NCBI GenBank assembly: GCA_035525455.1
Contig: DATLEF010000174.1
Span: 12,222 to 76,221, forward strand
Reading direction: 5' to 3'
DNA length: 64,000 nt
DNA from: JAQGMV01 sp035525455
GTDB lineage: Bacteria > Pseudomonadota > Gammaproteobacteria > Burkholderiales > SG8-41
Each line of letters starts with the position of its first letter. Position 1 is the first letter of the stretch. The notes beneath the pieces were generated by a model. It was not told the DNA's origin. It saw nothing but the letters and a program-made list of their open reading frames with translations, and ran no database searches. The position numbers and the translations under genes were made by a program. Below, piece after piece: positions 33,953 through 43,117 of this stretch.

Positions 33953-34627
33953 GTGAATCGTGAAGCATCGCTCGCCGGCGCGAGACGCATACGCGATTAC
34001 ATTTTGAATGCGGCGCGGGAGCATCACGCGCCGGGCTCGCAACTTCCCACCGAGCGCGAGCTTGCGCGGCGCTTCAGCATGCCGCGCAATGCCGTGCGCA
34101 GGACGCTTGCGCAGCTCGAAGCAGAAGGCTCCATTACGCGTCACGTGGGCCGAGGTACCTTTCTCGCCGGACGTATGGCGGTGGGCGCACCGGCTGCCGA
34201 CGTCGCCGATGCGAGCCCGGCCGAGCTCATCGAAGCACGGCTGCGTATCGAGCCTGCGCTCGCCGAGCTCATCGTGACGAATGCGACCGCTGCCGATTTT
34301 CAGCGCATGGAAAGCTGCCTCGACAAAGCCGAGCGTGCGACGACGCTGGACGAGTTCGAAATGTGGGATGCGGCGCTCCATCAGGCGCTGGCAACGGCGA
34401 CGCACAACCGCTTCGTCATTCGGGTCCTCGATATGGTGGCCGCCGTGCGCGAACAGGCTGAGTGGGGCAAGCTCAAGGACCGCATCGTCACGCCCGAGCG
34501 GCGCCTCAAGTATCAGGAGGAGCATCGCGCCATTGTGCGGGCACTCAAAGAACGTGACGCCGAACGCGCGCGGGAGCGCCTGCTTGCACACTTGCAGCAC
34601 GCCCGCCGCAATCTCTTCGAATACTAG
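33953..34627 (+). CDS. GntR-family transcriptional regulator (FadR/FCD type)
   Basis: 224 residues from GTG 33953 (AGGAG at 33939-33943). The winged helix-turn-helix is in RRIRDYILNAAREHHAPGSQ, LPTERELARRF, and RRTLAQLEAEGSITRHVGRGTF. The FCD ligand domain carries EARLRIEPALAELI, WDAALHQALATATHN and EEHRAIVRALKERD, with the usual Asp/His metal positions. Longer starts (33794, 33857) would place the promoter and operators inside the gene and add non-homologous sequence. It most likely represses the leftward operon and itself until an organic acid effector binds. Confidence 0.88.
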   Translation: MNREASLAGARRIRDYILNAAREHHAPGSQLPTERELARRFSMPRNAVRRTLAQLEAEGSITRHVGRGTFLAGRMAVGAPAADVADASPAELIEARLRIEPALAELIVTNATAADFQRMESCLDKAERATTLDEFEMWDAALHQALATATHNRFVIRVLDMVAAVREQAEWGKLKDRIVTPERRLKYQEEHRAIVRALKERDAERARERLLAHLQHARRNLFEY

Positions 34628-34712
34628 CTCGCGACACGCTGGACTCGCCCGGGCAGACCCACTCCAAGTACAAGATTGAATTAAGTTATTCCCACTGCCC
34701 GGCGCTTCGCAT

Positions 34713-34735
34713 TCATCCACAATTTTTGTGGATAA
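34713..34735. promoter_or_regulatory. Pair of DnaA-box-like sequences in inverted orientation
   Basis: TGTGGATAA at 34727-34735 is a perfect reverse DnaA box (TTATCCACA). TCATCCACA at 34713-34721 differs from it by one base. Together they form the palindrome ATCCACAA, TTT, TTGTGGAT. They lie in the 266-nt gap between the convergent GntR and spermidine-synthase-like genes. Confidence 0.45.
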
Positions 34736-34893
34736 CGCTGTGAGTAAATCACCCACCGCGGAGCTTTTCCGTCGTTGTCGCCGCGCGTTGGCGGACTGCA
34801 CAAGATTTATGCATGCAAAGCTTCCGACGGTTTCGCGGAGTCGAGCTGCGCGCGCGAGAAGCGCGCCCGGCTGCTTCAGCGCGCCGCCGTGAG

Positions 34894-36915
34894 TTATCGC
34901 TTGAGGACGTGGAACAGATTGTAGAAATCATCCGTCCAGACGCGGAAATCCGGACGCGGCTTGAGCGCGATGGCCGCTGCCCGCACCGGCTTCGCCGCGA
35001 GCAGCGCGGCGTTGCGCGTGACGATGATCTGGTCGGTTTGCGACGTCCAGTACTCGAGGCCGTTACCCCCCACCGCGTCCTGAGGATCAGAGATCAGCAC
35101 AGCTTGGAGACCGAATTCCGCGGCGAGGCGCTCCACGACCGGAGCGATGTCGACGAAGCGATTGGTCGCCTGAAAAACGATGACGCCTTCCGGCTTGAGG
35201 TGGCGCAGGTACCCGGCCATCGCCTCCCGCGTAATGAGGTGCATCGGTATCGAGTCGCCCGAGAATGCGTCGATCGCGAGCAGATCGTAATTCTGCGGCA
35301 CTTCCCGCTCAAGTGACAGCCGGCCGTCGCCCAGCACGATATCGACTTTCGCCGGCGTGTCGCGCAGATAGCTGAATTCCGTCACCGCCACGGCCGCCAC
35401 CTGCGGATCGATTTCGTAGAACCGAAAAAAATCGCCGCTTCGGCCGTACGCCGCCAGCGCGCCCGCGCCGAGCCCGAGGATGCCGATTTTCCTCGGCGTT
35501 TGCGGCAGGCTTTCGAACACGCGGCCATAGGCGCTCGTGCGACTGAAATAAGTCGTCGGCAGACGCCGGTATGCCGGGTCGAGAAACTGGCCGCCGTGGT
35601 TGATGGCGCCGTGATACATGGCCCTGAAGGCAACGGGTTGCGCAAAGTCGCGCGTGCGCACCACGCCGTAGAAATTCCGCACCATGACGCGCATATCGGT
35701 GCGGTAATCCCGCAAGCTGTAAAGAGCGCATGCGAAGGTTGCGACGCACACCGCGACAGCGCTTGAAGTCACCCACCACCGCGCCCCGCGCGCACGCCAC
35801 GCAAAAAGCCACGCGCACAGCACGAGCGTGATGGCGAGCTCGTAATAGCCGCGCAACAAAGTCGGCGCACCAATGCCGATTGCGAGGGCGCCCAACGCGC
35901 CGCCGACTGCGATCATCAGGTAGAAGGTGGTTAGATGCCGCGGGCCCGGGCGCAGCCGGTAAAGCTCGCCATGGCACACCATGCAACACACGAATAGACC
36001 CGCCGCATAAAGCGGCGCGGCGACCCACAGATTGAGAGAGTCGCTGAACCACGCCATGGCAGGAAGCATCCCTGCCGCAAGCACGAGAAAAAGCGGCCTC
36101 ACGTACCAGCGCGGGTGATCGAAACAAAAGATGAAACTGATGAGATAGAGGCTGAGCGGCACGATCCAGAGAAACGGAATCGACGGTACGTTCTGCGTAA
36201 GGTGGTTGGTCACCGCGAGCAGTAGGCACGAGCCCATGGCCGCGAGGGCTACCCAAAGCAGGCGCTGCCGAAATGTCGGTTCCGCCGCAAGCGGTGCGGC
36301 GGATTCAGCGTTTTCTATTACGTTGCTCGAGTGGCGTAAGGTCGCCAGCGCAGTCGCACCGCACAGTAAGGCAAACGCCGCATAGGCAGCGGACCACCAT
36401 ACCGACTGGCGCACCAGCGTAAAGACCGGCTCGATCAGAACCGGATACGACAGCAGCGCGATCAGGGACGCCAGGTTGGACAGCGCGAAAAGCCGATACG
36501 GCACTTCATGATGATAGCGGCGCCAGAACCACGCCTGCACCAGCGGGCTCGTCGCAGAGAGCAGAAAGTACTGAAGCCCTATGGTTGCTCCCAGAAGCGC
36601 GAGGATCGATAACGCGGGCCCGGTCGCTGCGTCCGCGCCCGGGCGCCAGCGCAGCTCCGGAATGATCGGCAATAGAGCGAGACTCACCGCGAGTAGAGTC
36701 ACGTGCAGGGCGGCCGCGGTGCGCGGTTTTAGCGCGCGCGTGCTCCAGTCCGCGTAAGCGTAGCCGAACAGGAGCATGGTCTGAAAAAAAACGAGACATG
36801 TCGCCCACACCGACCCCGATCCGCCGAACCACGGAAGGATCTGCTTGGCGATGATCGGTTGAACCAGGAAGAGCAGGAAGGCGCTGAGGAATATCGTCGC
36901 GGCGTACAGATGCAT
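34894..36915 (-). CDS. Membrane-anchored spermidine-synthase-like protein (fused transporter-like/methyltransferase fold)
   Basis: 673 residues. The first about 400 residues hold ten or more hydrophobic segments, starting LYAATIFLSAFLLFLVQPII, as in MFS-like fused proteins. The C-terminal part has the Rossmann fold of polyamine synthases: GILGLGAGALAAYG, FYEIDP, VLGDGRLSL and DLLAIDAFSGDSIP. The acidic residues GDGR and DAFS correspond to the aminopropyl donor site. Such fusions are common but their substrate is unproved; polyamine synthesis should not be assumed. Confidence 0.88.
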   Translation of the reverse strand: MHLYAATIFLSAFLLFLVQPIIAKQILPWFGGSGSVWATCLVFFQTMLLFGYAYADWSTRALKPRTAAALHVTLLAVSLALLPIIPELRWRPGADAATGPALSILALLGATIGLQYFLLSATSPLVQAWFWRRYHHEVPYRLFALSNLASLIALLSYPVLIEPVFTLVRQSVWWSAAYAAFALLCGATALATLRHSSNVIENAESAAPLAAEPTFRQRLLWVALAAMGSCLLLAVTNHLTQNVPSIPFLWIVPLSLYLISFIFCFDHPRWYVRPLFLVLAAGMLPAMAWFSDSLNLWVAAPLYAAGLFVCCMVCHGELYRLRPGPRHLTTFYLMIAVGGALGALAIGIGAPTLLRGYYELAITLVLCAWLFAWRARGARWWVTSSAVAVCVATFACALYSLRDYRTDMRVMVRNFYGVVRTRDFAQPVAFRAMYHGAINHGGQFLDPAYRRLPTTYFSRTSAYGRVFESLPQTPRKIGILGLGAGALAAYGRSGDFFRFYEIDPQVAAVAVTEFSYLRDTPAKVDIVLGDGRLSLEREVPQNYDLLAIDAFSGDSIPMHLITREAMAGYLRHLKPEGVIVFQATNRFVDIAPVVERLAAEFGLQAVLISDPQDAVGGNGLEYWTSQTDQIIVTRNAALLAAKPVRAAAIALKPRPDFRVWTDDFYNLFHVLKR

Positions 36916-36972
36916 CTCGCGTTCAGTGAGACGAGGGAAGCGGGGATTGCGGACACAGCTGCGAGTGCATCG

Positions 36973-37953
36973 TCAGAGCAGCTGCGCGAGGTGCTTGAAG
37001 TCGGCGTTGCCGCCGGAGAGGATCACGCCGATTCGTTTGCCGCGCCTCTCGAGCTTGCCTTCGAGCAGCGCGGCCGCTCCCAGCGCGCCGGTCGGTTCCA
37101 CGATGATTTTCAGGCGCTCCCAGAGATACCACATCGTTCGCAAAAGCTCCGCATCGTCGACGGTGAGCATATCGGATACATAGCGCATGATCAGTGGAAA
37201 AGTGATATCGCCGGGGGCCGACGTCCGCGCGCCGTCGGCGATTGTATCCGGGTTGGGCACGCTCTGAATCACACCCGACCGGAACGAGCGCGTAACGTCG
37301 TCGCCGGCCGCAGGCTCCACGCCGATCACCTGGATCTCAGGCGCAAGCGCGTGCGCAGCAATCGCGCAGCCGGAGAGCAGACCACCGCCACCACACGGCA
37401 CCAGGAGCAAGTCAAGCGGACCGGTTTCTTCGAGAAGCTCCATTGCGGCCGTGCCTTGTCCGGCGATGATGTGAGGATGGTTGAAAGGCGGAATAGGCGT
37501 GAGGCCTCGCTCGCGCACGAGTTGGGCCGTGATGGCCTCGCGATCGTCAACGGCGCGTTCGTACAGAACCACCTCTGCCCCGTAACCTCGCGTTGCGTCG
37601 ACTTTCACCTGCGGCGCATCCGCCGGCATGACGATCGTCGTGCGAATACCCAACAGCGTTCCCGCGAGCGCAATCGCCTGCGCATGATTGCCCGAGGAGT
37701 AGGCCACCACGCCGCCGAGTTTACCTTCGGCGCCCAAGCTCGCGAGCGCGTGGTAAGCGCCGCGAAACTTGAACGCGCCTCCTCGCTGCAAATTCTCGCA
37801 CTTGAAAAAAACGCGAGCCCCTGTGCGCGCATCGACCGTGCGAGAAGTGAGCACCGGGGTGCGATGCGCTACGCCGTCGAGTGCCCGCGCCGCTGCCTCG
37901 ACATCGGCGTAAACGGGGAAGGTGCCTTTATTCGCGCTCTCAAGAGCCGTCAT
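36973..37953 (-). CDS. PLP-dependent serine/threonine dehydratase
   Basis: 326 residues, the length of catabolic (TdcB-like) dehydratases lacking the regulatory ACT domains of IlvA. PLP-Lys in FKFRGAYHAL, the SSGNHAQAIA loop, the phosphate-binding CGGGGLLSG and a C-terminal LSGGNADF are all present. It deaminates L-threonine or L-serine to 2-oxobutyrate or pyruvate. It is a single gene on the minus strand; serine racemase-like activity cannot be excluded. Confidence 0.9.
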   Translation of the reverse strand: MTALESANKGTFPVYADVEAAARALDGVAHRTPVLTSRTVDARTGARVFFKCENLQRGGAFKFRGAYHALASLGAEGKLGGVVAYSSGNHAQAIALAGTLLGIRTTIVMPADAPQVKVDATRGYGAEVVLYERAVDDREAITAQLVRERGLTPIPPFNHPHIIAGQGTAAMELLEETGPLDLLLVPCGGGGLLSGCAIAAHALAPEIQVIGVEPAAGDDVTRSFRSGVIQSVPNPDTIADGARTSAPGDITFPLIMRYVSDMLTVDDAELLRTMWYLWERLKIIVEPTGALGAAALLEGKLERRGKRIGVILSGGNADFKHLAQLL

Positions 37954-38105
37954 GAATATGCCTTTGGTCTATCAATCGCCCACGGTACATCTCAATTCGC
38001 CCTGATTTCGTGACTAATGACCTGTAATCCCCCTCCCCGCGCGGATCACAATCATTGCGTCTCGCTCGAACGCACGTTCGACGAGCAGTGCCGGGAGGAA
38101 GGACG

Positions 38106-38318
38106 ATGACCAAGCGTAACGACAAGAACGAGCCTGGAAGCGGCCGTGACAGCCGTTACGACGACGCGCTGCTGTGCGCCAACTGGAATCCGGCACTCGA
38201 GTTGCTCGCATGGGCCGGCGCCAGAACAGCAGACAATGCGAGCCAATCGAGCGTGCAGCGTCCTGCCGAAGAAGATCCCGCTGCTTTCCTCCATCGCGTC
38301 TATCTGCTCGGCGCCTAA
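38106..38318 (+). CDS. Small orphan protein, unknown function
   Basis: 70 residues from ATG 38106, with a strong Shine-Dalgarno (GGAGGAAGGA) just upstream, which supports translation. The N-terminus is polar (KRNDKNEPGSG), followed by ALLCANWNPALELLAWAG, a compact helical segment with one Cys. No family recognised. It is flanked by the divergent Ser/Thr dehydratase gene and the convergent molybdenum hydroxylase. Confidence 0.6.
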   Translation: MTKRNDKNEPGSGRDSRYDDALLCANWNPALELLAWAGARTADNASQSSVQRPAEEDPAAFLHRVYLLGA

Positions 38319-38345
38319 AGCCGGCGCGAAATTCGACCCAACGTT

Positions 38346-40466
38346 TCACACGAGCGCCGAGATGAGGCGCTCGCGCGTGAAGGGCATATCCCGCAATCGC
38401 ACTTTCAGCGCGTTGTAACACGCGTTGCCGATCGCTGCTGCCGTGGGTCCCTGCATGCCCTCTCCCGCGCCTAGCGGCGGAAGCTCCGGGCGATCGATGA
38501 ATGCAACCTCGATGTTGGGCACTTCCGGAAATGTGAGTATCGGATATGTATCCCAATTGCGCGTCGTTACGGAATGTCGGTCGTAATCGATACGCTCCTT
38601 CAGCGTCCAGCTTATCGTCTGCACGATGCCGCCTTCGATCTGATTGACCACACCGTCTGAATTGATCACCTGGCCCACGTCTACCGCTGCCCAAGCGCGC
38701 GTGACTCGTACCATTTCCGCGACGGCGACTTCGACGATCACAGCGGCATAGCAGCCGAGATTCTTGTAACGCGCAAAGCCGATCCCGCGGCCGTGTTCGC
38801 CGTCCCCGTGCTCGCGCGGCCGCCAATCGGCCATTGCTGCCGCCTTCTCGATCACTGCTCGCGCCCGGGCATCCTTGAGGTGGCGCAGGCGGAATTCGAC
38901 GGGATCGGCGTCCGCAGCCTGCGCGAGCTCATCCATGAACGACTCGATCGCGAACACGTTCACGTGACCGCCCAGCGATCGCAATGCCGAAGTGCGAAGC
39001 GGCGCGGCGCGTACAAGATGGTTGGTCACACGTTGCTGCGGAAAATCGTAAAGCGGCGCGGCATTGCGATGGCTGCCGCCGGCCGGCAATGGCGGATTAG
39101 CTGGACGCGCAGCGGTGACGGGCTTGGCAAGATGCCAAGCCGCGAGCAGATTCACGCCGCCTTTGCCTCCCGGACGCGTGCTGTGGGCGTGGCTCCACAA
39201 TTCATGCGCCCATGTCGCAACGCCACCGTCGGCGCCGAGTGTGGCCTGCATGCGCACCACCATCGGCGAGCCGAACGGTTCCCAGGCGAACTCGTCTTCG
39301 CGCATCCACTGTACGCGCACGGGCCGCTCCGGCAACGCACGCGCGAACAGCACTGCGTCGCACGCCACGTCGTCCGCGGCGTTGTGACCATAGCATCCCG
39401 CGCCTTCCATATGCACGACATCAAATGCGTTTTCTGAAATGCCGAGCGCTGAAGCAAGATCCGCCCGCAACGGAAATATTCCCTGGCTGTGGGTCCACAG
39501 CGTATATCGAGCCTGACTGAATTGCGCCACCGCGCACGAGGGGCCAAGCGAAGCATGAGCAATATGAGGACGCGTGAACTCGGCGGTGAAAACGCGCGCA
39601 TCCGGCGCTGCGCCGCCGGCGCCTTTTTCGCTCACCACTTCCTCTTCGCTTACGCACTCGAGCAAATAACGCGGGTCGCTCGCCGGTAACGCGCCGCCGC
39701 CGTGCCAGCGCGCAACGCGCTCGAGCCGGCGGGCCGCACGGATCGCCTGCTCTTCGCGCTCGGCGATGACGCCGAGGAACGAGCCGTCGCGCACGATTTT
39801 GATCACGCCCTGCATCGTCTCGACTTCGTGCACTTCGACGCTGTCGAGCTGCATACCCGGGCCCGGCGGCCGCACGACGCGCGCGTGCACCATGCGCGGC
39901 AAATCGAGATCGTGCACATACACCGGATCTCCACGCACTTTGGCGGGAATATCGATGCGGTCGAGTCGCCGGCCAACCAGCCAATAGTCCTCAGCGGGTT
40001 TCGGCTGAGTGGCGGTGCTTGCGTCGCGCCTGAGCAGCGATTCGTCGGCGAGCTCCCAGTAGGTGACGCTTCCGCCGGCGCGCGCCGTGATTACGCCGTC
40101 TTTGACCGAGAGCTGCTCCACCGACACGTCGAGCTTTGCCGCTGCACGCGCAAGCAGGAGCTCGCGCGCTTCAGCAGCCGCAAAACGCAGCGCAATACCG
40201 CTTTCCTGGATCGAGCGGCTGCCGGAGGTGATACCTTCGTTGGGACTCAACGGAGTCGCCGCGCCGACGAGCCGGATACGCTCGGGACCGATATCGAGCT
40301 CTTCGGCCACGATCTGCACCAGCGCAGTCAGTATTCCTTGTCCGATCTCGACTTTGCCCGGCCGAACCGTGACCGTGCCATCGGCGTTGATTGCGAGCCA
40401 CAGATCGAGCGCCGGATTCGTCTCGAGGCTGCCGGGCAGTTTGCGCGGGGCTGGAGCGACGCTCAT
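38346..40466 (-). CDS. Molybdopterin-binding large subunit, xanthine dehydrogenase family (NicB/IorB-like)
   Basis: 706 residues with no export signal. The molybdenum-cofactor segments PGKVEIGQGILTALVQIVAE, APLRTSALRSLGG and the C-terminal GAGEGMQGPTAAA are clear, and the catalytic Glu (about 669) is present, unlike in the enzyme at 13291-15543. It resembles the N-terminal part of nicotinate dehydrogenase NicB but lacks the cytochrome c domains. It overlaps the [2Fe-2S] subunit gene by 4 nt. N-heterocycle or aldehyde hydroxylation is likely; the electron acceptor is unknown. Confidence 0.87.
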   Translation of the reverse strand: MSVAPAPRKLPGSLETNPALDLWLAINADGTVTVRPGKVEIGQGILTALVQIVAEELDIGPERIRLVGAATPLSPNEGITSGSRSIQESGIALRFAAAEARELLLARAAAKLDVSVEQLSVKDGVITARAGGSVTYWELADESLLRRDASTATQPKPAEDYWLVGRRLDRIDIPAKVRGDPVYVHDLDLPRMVHARVVRPPGPGMQLDSVEVHEVETMQGVIKIVRDGSFLGVIAEREEQAIRAARRLERVARWHGGGALPASDPRYLLECVSEEEVVSEKGAGGAAPDARVFTAEFTRPHIAHASLGPSCAVAQFSQARYTLWTHSQGIFPLRADLASALGISENAFDVVHMEGAGCYGHNAADDVACDAVLFARALPERPVRVQWMREDEFAWEPFGSPMVVRMQATLGADGGVATWAHELWSHAHSTRPGGKGGVNLLAAWHLAKPVTAARPANPPLPAGGSHRNAAPLYDFPQQRVTNHLVRAAPLRTSALRSLGGHVNVFAIESFMDELAQAADADPVEFRLRHLKDARARAVIEKAAAMADWRPREHGDGEHGRGIGFARYKNLGCYAAVIVEVAVAEMVRVTRAWAAVDVGQVINSDGVVNQIEGGIVQTISWTLKERIDYDRHSVTTRNWDTYPILTFPEVPNIEVAFIDRPELPPLGAGEGMQGPTAAAIGNACYNALKVRLRDMPFTRERLISALV

Positions 40467-40927
40467 GTCGGCGCTCCTTCACCGGCAGAACGGATCGCGC
40501 GCAACATACGCGTATGCGTGCCGCACCGGCAGAGGTTTCCCGCAAGCGCGGCGCGGATCTCGTCCTCGCGCGGATGCGGGTTTACGTCGAGCAACGCTTT
40601 TGCCGTCATGATGATGCCGCTTACGCAATAGCCGCATTGCGCGGCCTGCTCGGCTATGAACGCGCGCTGCAGCGGGTGCGGCCGATCCGGCGTTCCTATG
40701 CCTTCGATCGTCGTGATCGACTTTCCCGCGACGGCGCTCACCGGTACATCGCATGACTGCACCGCTTTGCCATCGACGATGACCATGCACGCGCCGCACA
40801 AACCCTGTCCGCAGCCAAAGCGCGAGCCTTTCAGCCTGAGGTCGTTGCGCAGCACATAGAGAAGCGGCGTTTCCGGTTCGGCCGCGACCGTATGGGCCGC
40901 CCCGTTCACATGGATTACGAGCGACAT
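40463..40927 (-). CDS. (2Fe-2S)-binding small subunit of molybdenum hydroxylase (NicA/IorA-like)
   Basis: 154 residues. GCGQGLCGAC plus a later Cys bind the plant-type [2Fe-2S] cluster; CGYC and CRCG bind the second. It is translated with the large subunit through a 4-nt overlap. With no FAD subunit, electrons likely pass to a separate cytochrome or quinone partner that is not encoded here. Confidence 0.92.
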   Translation of the reverse strand: MSLVIHVNGAAHTVAAEPETPLLYVLRNDLRLKGSRFGCGQGLCGACMVIVDGKAVQSCDVPVSAVAGKSITTIEGIGTPDRPHPLQRAFIAEQAAQCGYCVSGIIMTAKALLDVNPHPREDEIRAALAGNLCRCGTHTRMLRAIRSAGEGAPT

Positions 40928-41097
40928 GCCTTACCTCCGGATGACTCCCGCCGCGGGCGGGCTGCATTGAATTCGCGAAAAAACAGGGCCTTAAATCGAG
41001 AGCGCCCAACCGCTGCCGGCGGCCTTCGCGCGGCCTCGTTTTTTGTTTTTTTTAGGTCTATACTGGACGCGTCAAGTCGGTATGGAGGAACACGCCC

Positions 41098-41307
41098 ATG
41101 ATACATACCACCGACGGTGAAGTGCTCCGCAGCCGGATCGATCAACTGCACCTGGAGCACCGAGACCTCGATGACGTCATTTCCCGCCTTTCGCAAAGCC
41201 CAGTACAAGATCAGATACAGCTGCAACGGCTCAAGAAACGCAAGCTTTACCTCAAAGACCAGATCGCCCACCTCGAACGCCAGTTGACGCCGGATATTTC
41301 GGCGTAG
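41098..41307 (+). CDS. YdcH/DUF465 family small coiled-coil protein
   Basis: 69 residues. LRSRIDQLHLEHRDLDDVI and LQRLKKRKLYLKDQIAHLER give the helical hairpin of DUF465 (YdcH) proteins. GGAGG lies 8 nt before the ATG, and a TATACT -10-like box is about 40 nt upstream. The function is unknown, though such proteins are widespread in proteobacteria. Confidence 0.85.
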   Translation: MIHTTDGEVLRSRIDQLHLEHRDLDDVISRLSQSPVQDQIQLQRLKKRKLYLKDQIAHLERQLTPDISA

Positions 41308-41358
41308 CTCACCAGCACGTCAGTCCGCAGGTACCACGCGGGCGGCGTGCTGCATATC

Positions 41359-41877
41359 CTACGACTCTTCGCGCAACGCTTCAGGCGCTGCCGGCTTGCG
41401 CGCGCGCAATGCCACGGCCAGCGCGAAGAGCGCGATCGCGATGAGCCACAGCAAAGACCATTCTGCGATACTCAGGCCGAGGAAACGCCAGCCGACTTCG
41501 GCGCATTCGCCCGATCCTGCGAAGACCTTCTGCAGCGCCTGACCGAGCGGGAAGCGCTCCAGCAAATATTCCAGACCCGGACCGCAGGCAGGCACCTTAT
41601 GCGCCGGCAGGTGCTGCAGCCATACCTGACGGCCGGCAACTGCCGCGCCAATTCCGGCAACGACCACGATAACGGCACTGTAAAAGATAGTGCCGCGACG
41701 GGCAGGACCGTGCAGCGCGCCGGCCAGAAACACCACCATGATGCCGATGAATGCAATGCGCTGAAGCATACACAGCGGACACGGCTCCTGATGCTCCACA
41801 TACTGCAGATAGAGCGCAAACGCGAGCAACGCCGCACACGTCACAAATCCTAACGCGTAAGCCACACGCGGGGTCAC
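41359..41877 (-). CDS. dsbB: Disulfide bond formation protein DsbB
   Basis: 172 residues with four membrane segments. The first periplasmic loop has the redox pair in EPCPLCMLQR and the second loop has the Cys pair in VPACGPG and SGECAEVG. DsbB reoxidises DsbA and passes electrons to ubiquinone. GTG 41877 is chosen because the first membrane helix begins directly after it; an upstream ATG at 42003 would add about 42 residues with no similarity to DsbB. No dsbA is nearby. Confidence 0.9.
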   Translation of the reverse strand: MTPRVAYALGFVTCAALLAFALYLQYVEHQEPCPLCMLQRIAFIGIMVVFLAGALHGPARRGTIFYSAVIVVVAGIGAAVAGRQVWLQHLPAHKVPACGPGLEYLLERFPLGQALQKVFAGSGECAEVGWRFLGLSIAEWSLLWLIAIALFALAVALRARKPAAPEALREES

Positions 41878-42040
41878 GGGCAAAATCTCAAGCGCATCGG
41901 CGGGATCAGAATAGCAGACCGGTCCATCGCTACATTGCGAGCGGGTAGTCCTGATAACATCGTTTATTCTAACCGATGGGCGATAAACAGCAGGGCGCTC
42001 CATGACGCGGTACCGTATGCACGTGACCGAAGCGTGATCG

Positions 42041-42466
42041 ATGATAAAGGTGAACGACCAGATCGCGATCGACGAATCGGAGATCGAGGAGCGGTTCGTG
42101 CGCGCGTCGGGGCCCGGCGGCCAGAATGTCAACAAGGTCGCGACCGCAGTGCAGCTGCGCTTCGACGCAGCTAATTCAACCTCGCTGCCTGCTGGAATAC
42201 GCACGCGCGTATTGCGTCTCGCCGGAACGCGTGCGACGGCGAGCGGTCAGATCGTGATCACCGCCGATCGCTTTCGCTCCCAGAGCCGCAATCGTGCCGA
42301 TGCGCTCGCACGCCTGGTCGAGCTCGTGCGCAAAGCAGCGCGCCCAGTCAAGCCGCGCCGCGCTACGGCACCCACGCGCGCGTCACGCGAGCGCCGGCTC
42401 GAAGAAAAAAAACGTAGGGGCAGTCTCAAGCAAGCGCGGCGCGGGCGCTCTACGCTCAGCGATTAA
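42041..42466 (+). CDS. arfB: Peptidyl-tRNA hydrolase ArfB (YaeJ), stalled-ribosome rescue
   Basis: 141 residues. The catalytic GGQ motif is in GPGGQNVNK, and the C-terminal basic tail (about 105-141, rich in Arg/Lys) is the part that enters the empty mRNA channel of the stalled ribosome. ArfB hydrolyses the peptidyl-tRNA of non-stop complexes. The length fits E. coli ArfB (140). It is divergent from dsbB, and the start of the cytochrome b561 gene follows within 100 nt. Confidence 0.93.
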   Translation: MIKVNDQIAIDESEIEERFVRASGPGGQNVNKVATAVQLRFDAANSTSLPAGIRTRVLRLAGTRATASGQIVITADRFRSQSRNRADALARLVELVRKAARPVKPRRATAPTRASRERRLEEKKRRGSLKQARRGRSTLSD

Positions 42467-42556
42467 AACTTGCATGGCAGTGGCTCTCACGCTTTCGTGC
42501 GTACCGCGCCTGATAACATCGGTCGCGTCCATCCGACGCCGGTGATTGACGTATCG

Positions 42557-43117
42557 ATGCAGCAGCCCCATCCCGCCTATACCCCCACCGCGATCGGCCT
42601 GCACTGGATCATCTTTTTTCTGATTGCGTGCGCGTGGCCGCTCGGTCAGTTCGTGTCCGGCCTGCCGTTTTCGCCGCAGAAGCTGCGCTTAATCGCATGG
42701 CACAAATGGATAGGCGTCACCGTTTTCATGCTGGCACTCCTGCGGCTCGCGTGGCGCCTTTATCGCCCGCCGCCACCGCTCCCGTTGAGCGATCTGCAGC
42801 GGCGCGCGGCAGGCGCCGTACATGCGTTGCTGTACGCGTTGATAATCCTGATCCCGATCAGCGGCTGGCTTTTCAGCTCGGCAGCGGGTGTGCCCACCGT
42901 CTACCTCGGCTTGATTCAATTGCCCGATCTTCTGCACAAAGACAAGGCGCTCGCGCAAACGCTCAACCAGGTACACGCGACGCTGAACTGGACGTTACTG
43001 GTGCTCGTATGCGGACATGCCGGGTTTGCGCTGAAGCATCACCTGGTCGATCGAGACGGCGTGCTCGTGCGCATGATCCCGCGACTCAAGGTCCGAAAAT
43101 CAGAGAGTCCGTCATGA
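42557..43117 (+). CDS. Cytochrome b561 (di-haem membrane protein)
   Basis: 186 residues and four hydrophobic segments. GLHWIIFFLIACAW (His), HKWIGVTVF (His), VHALLYALIIL (His) and QVHATLNWTLL (His) hold the haem ligands of the bacterial b561 family, which moves electrons between quinol and a periplasmic acceptor. It overlaps the YceI gene by ATGA. The b561-YceI pairing is common. ATG 42557 starts the homologous region; the Shine-Dalgarno is weak. Confidence 0.88.
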   Translation: MQQPHPAYTPTAIGLHWIIFFLIACAWPLGQFVSGLPFSPQKLRLIAWHKWIGVTVFMLALLRLAWRLYRPPPPLPLSDLQRRAAGAVHALLYALIILIPISGWLFSSAAGVPTVYLGLIQLPDLLHKDKALAQTLNQVHATLNWTLLVLVCGHAGFALKHHLVDRDGVLVRMIPRLKVRKSESPS

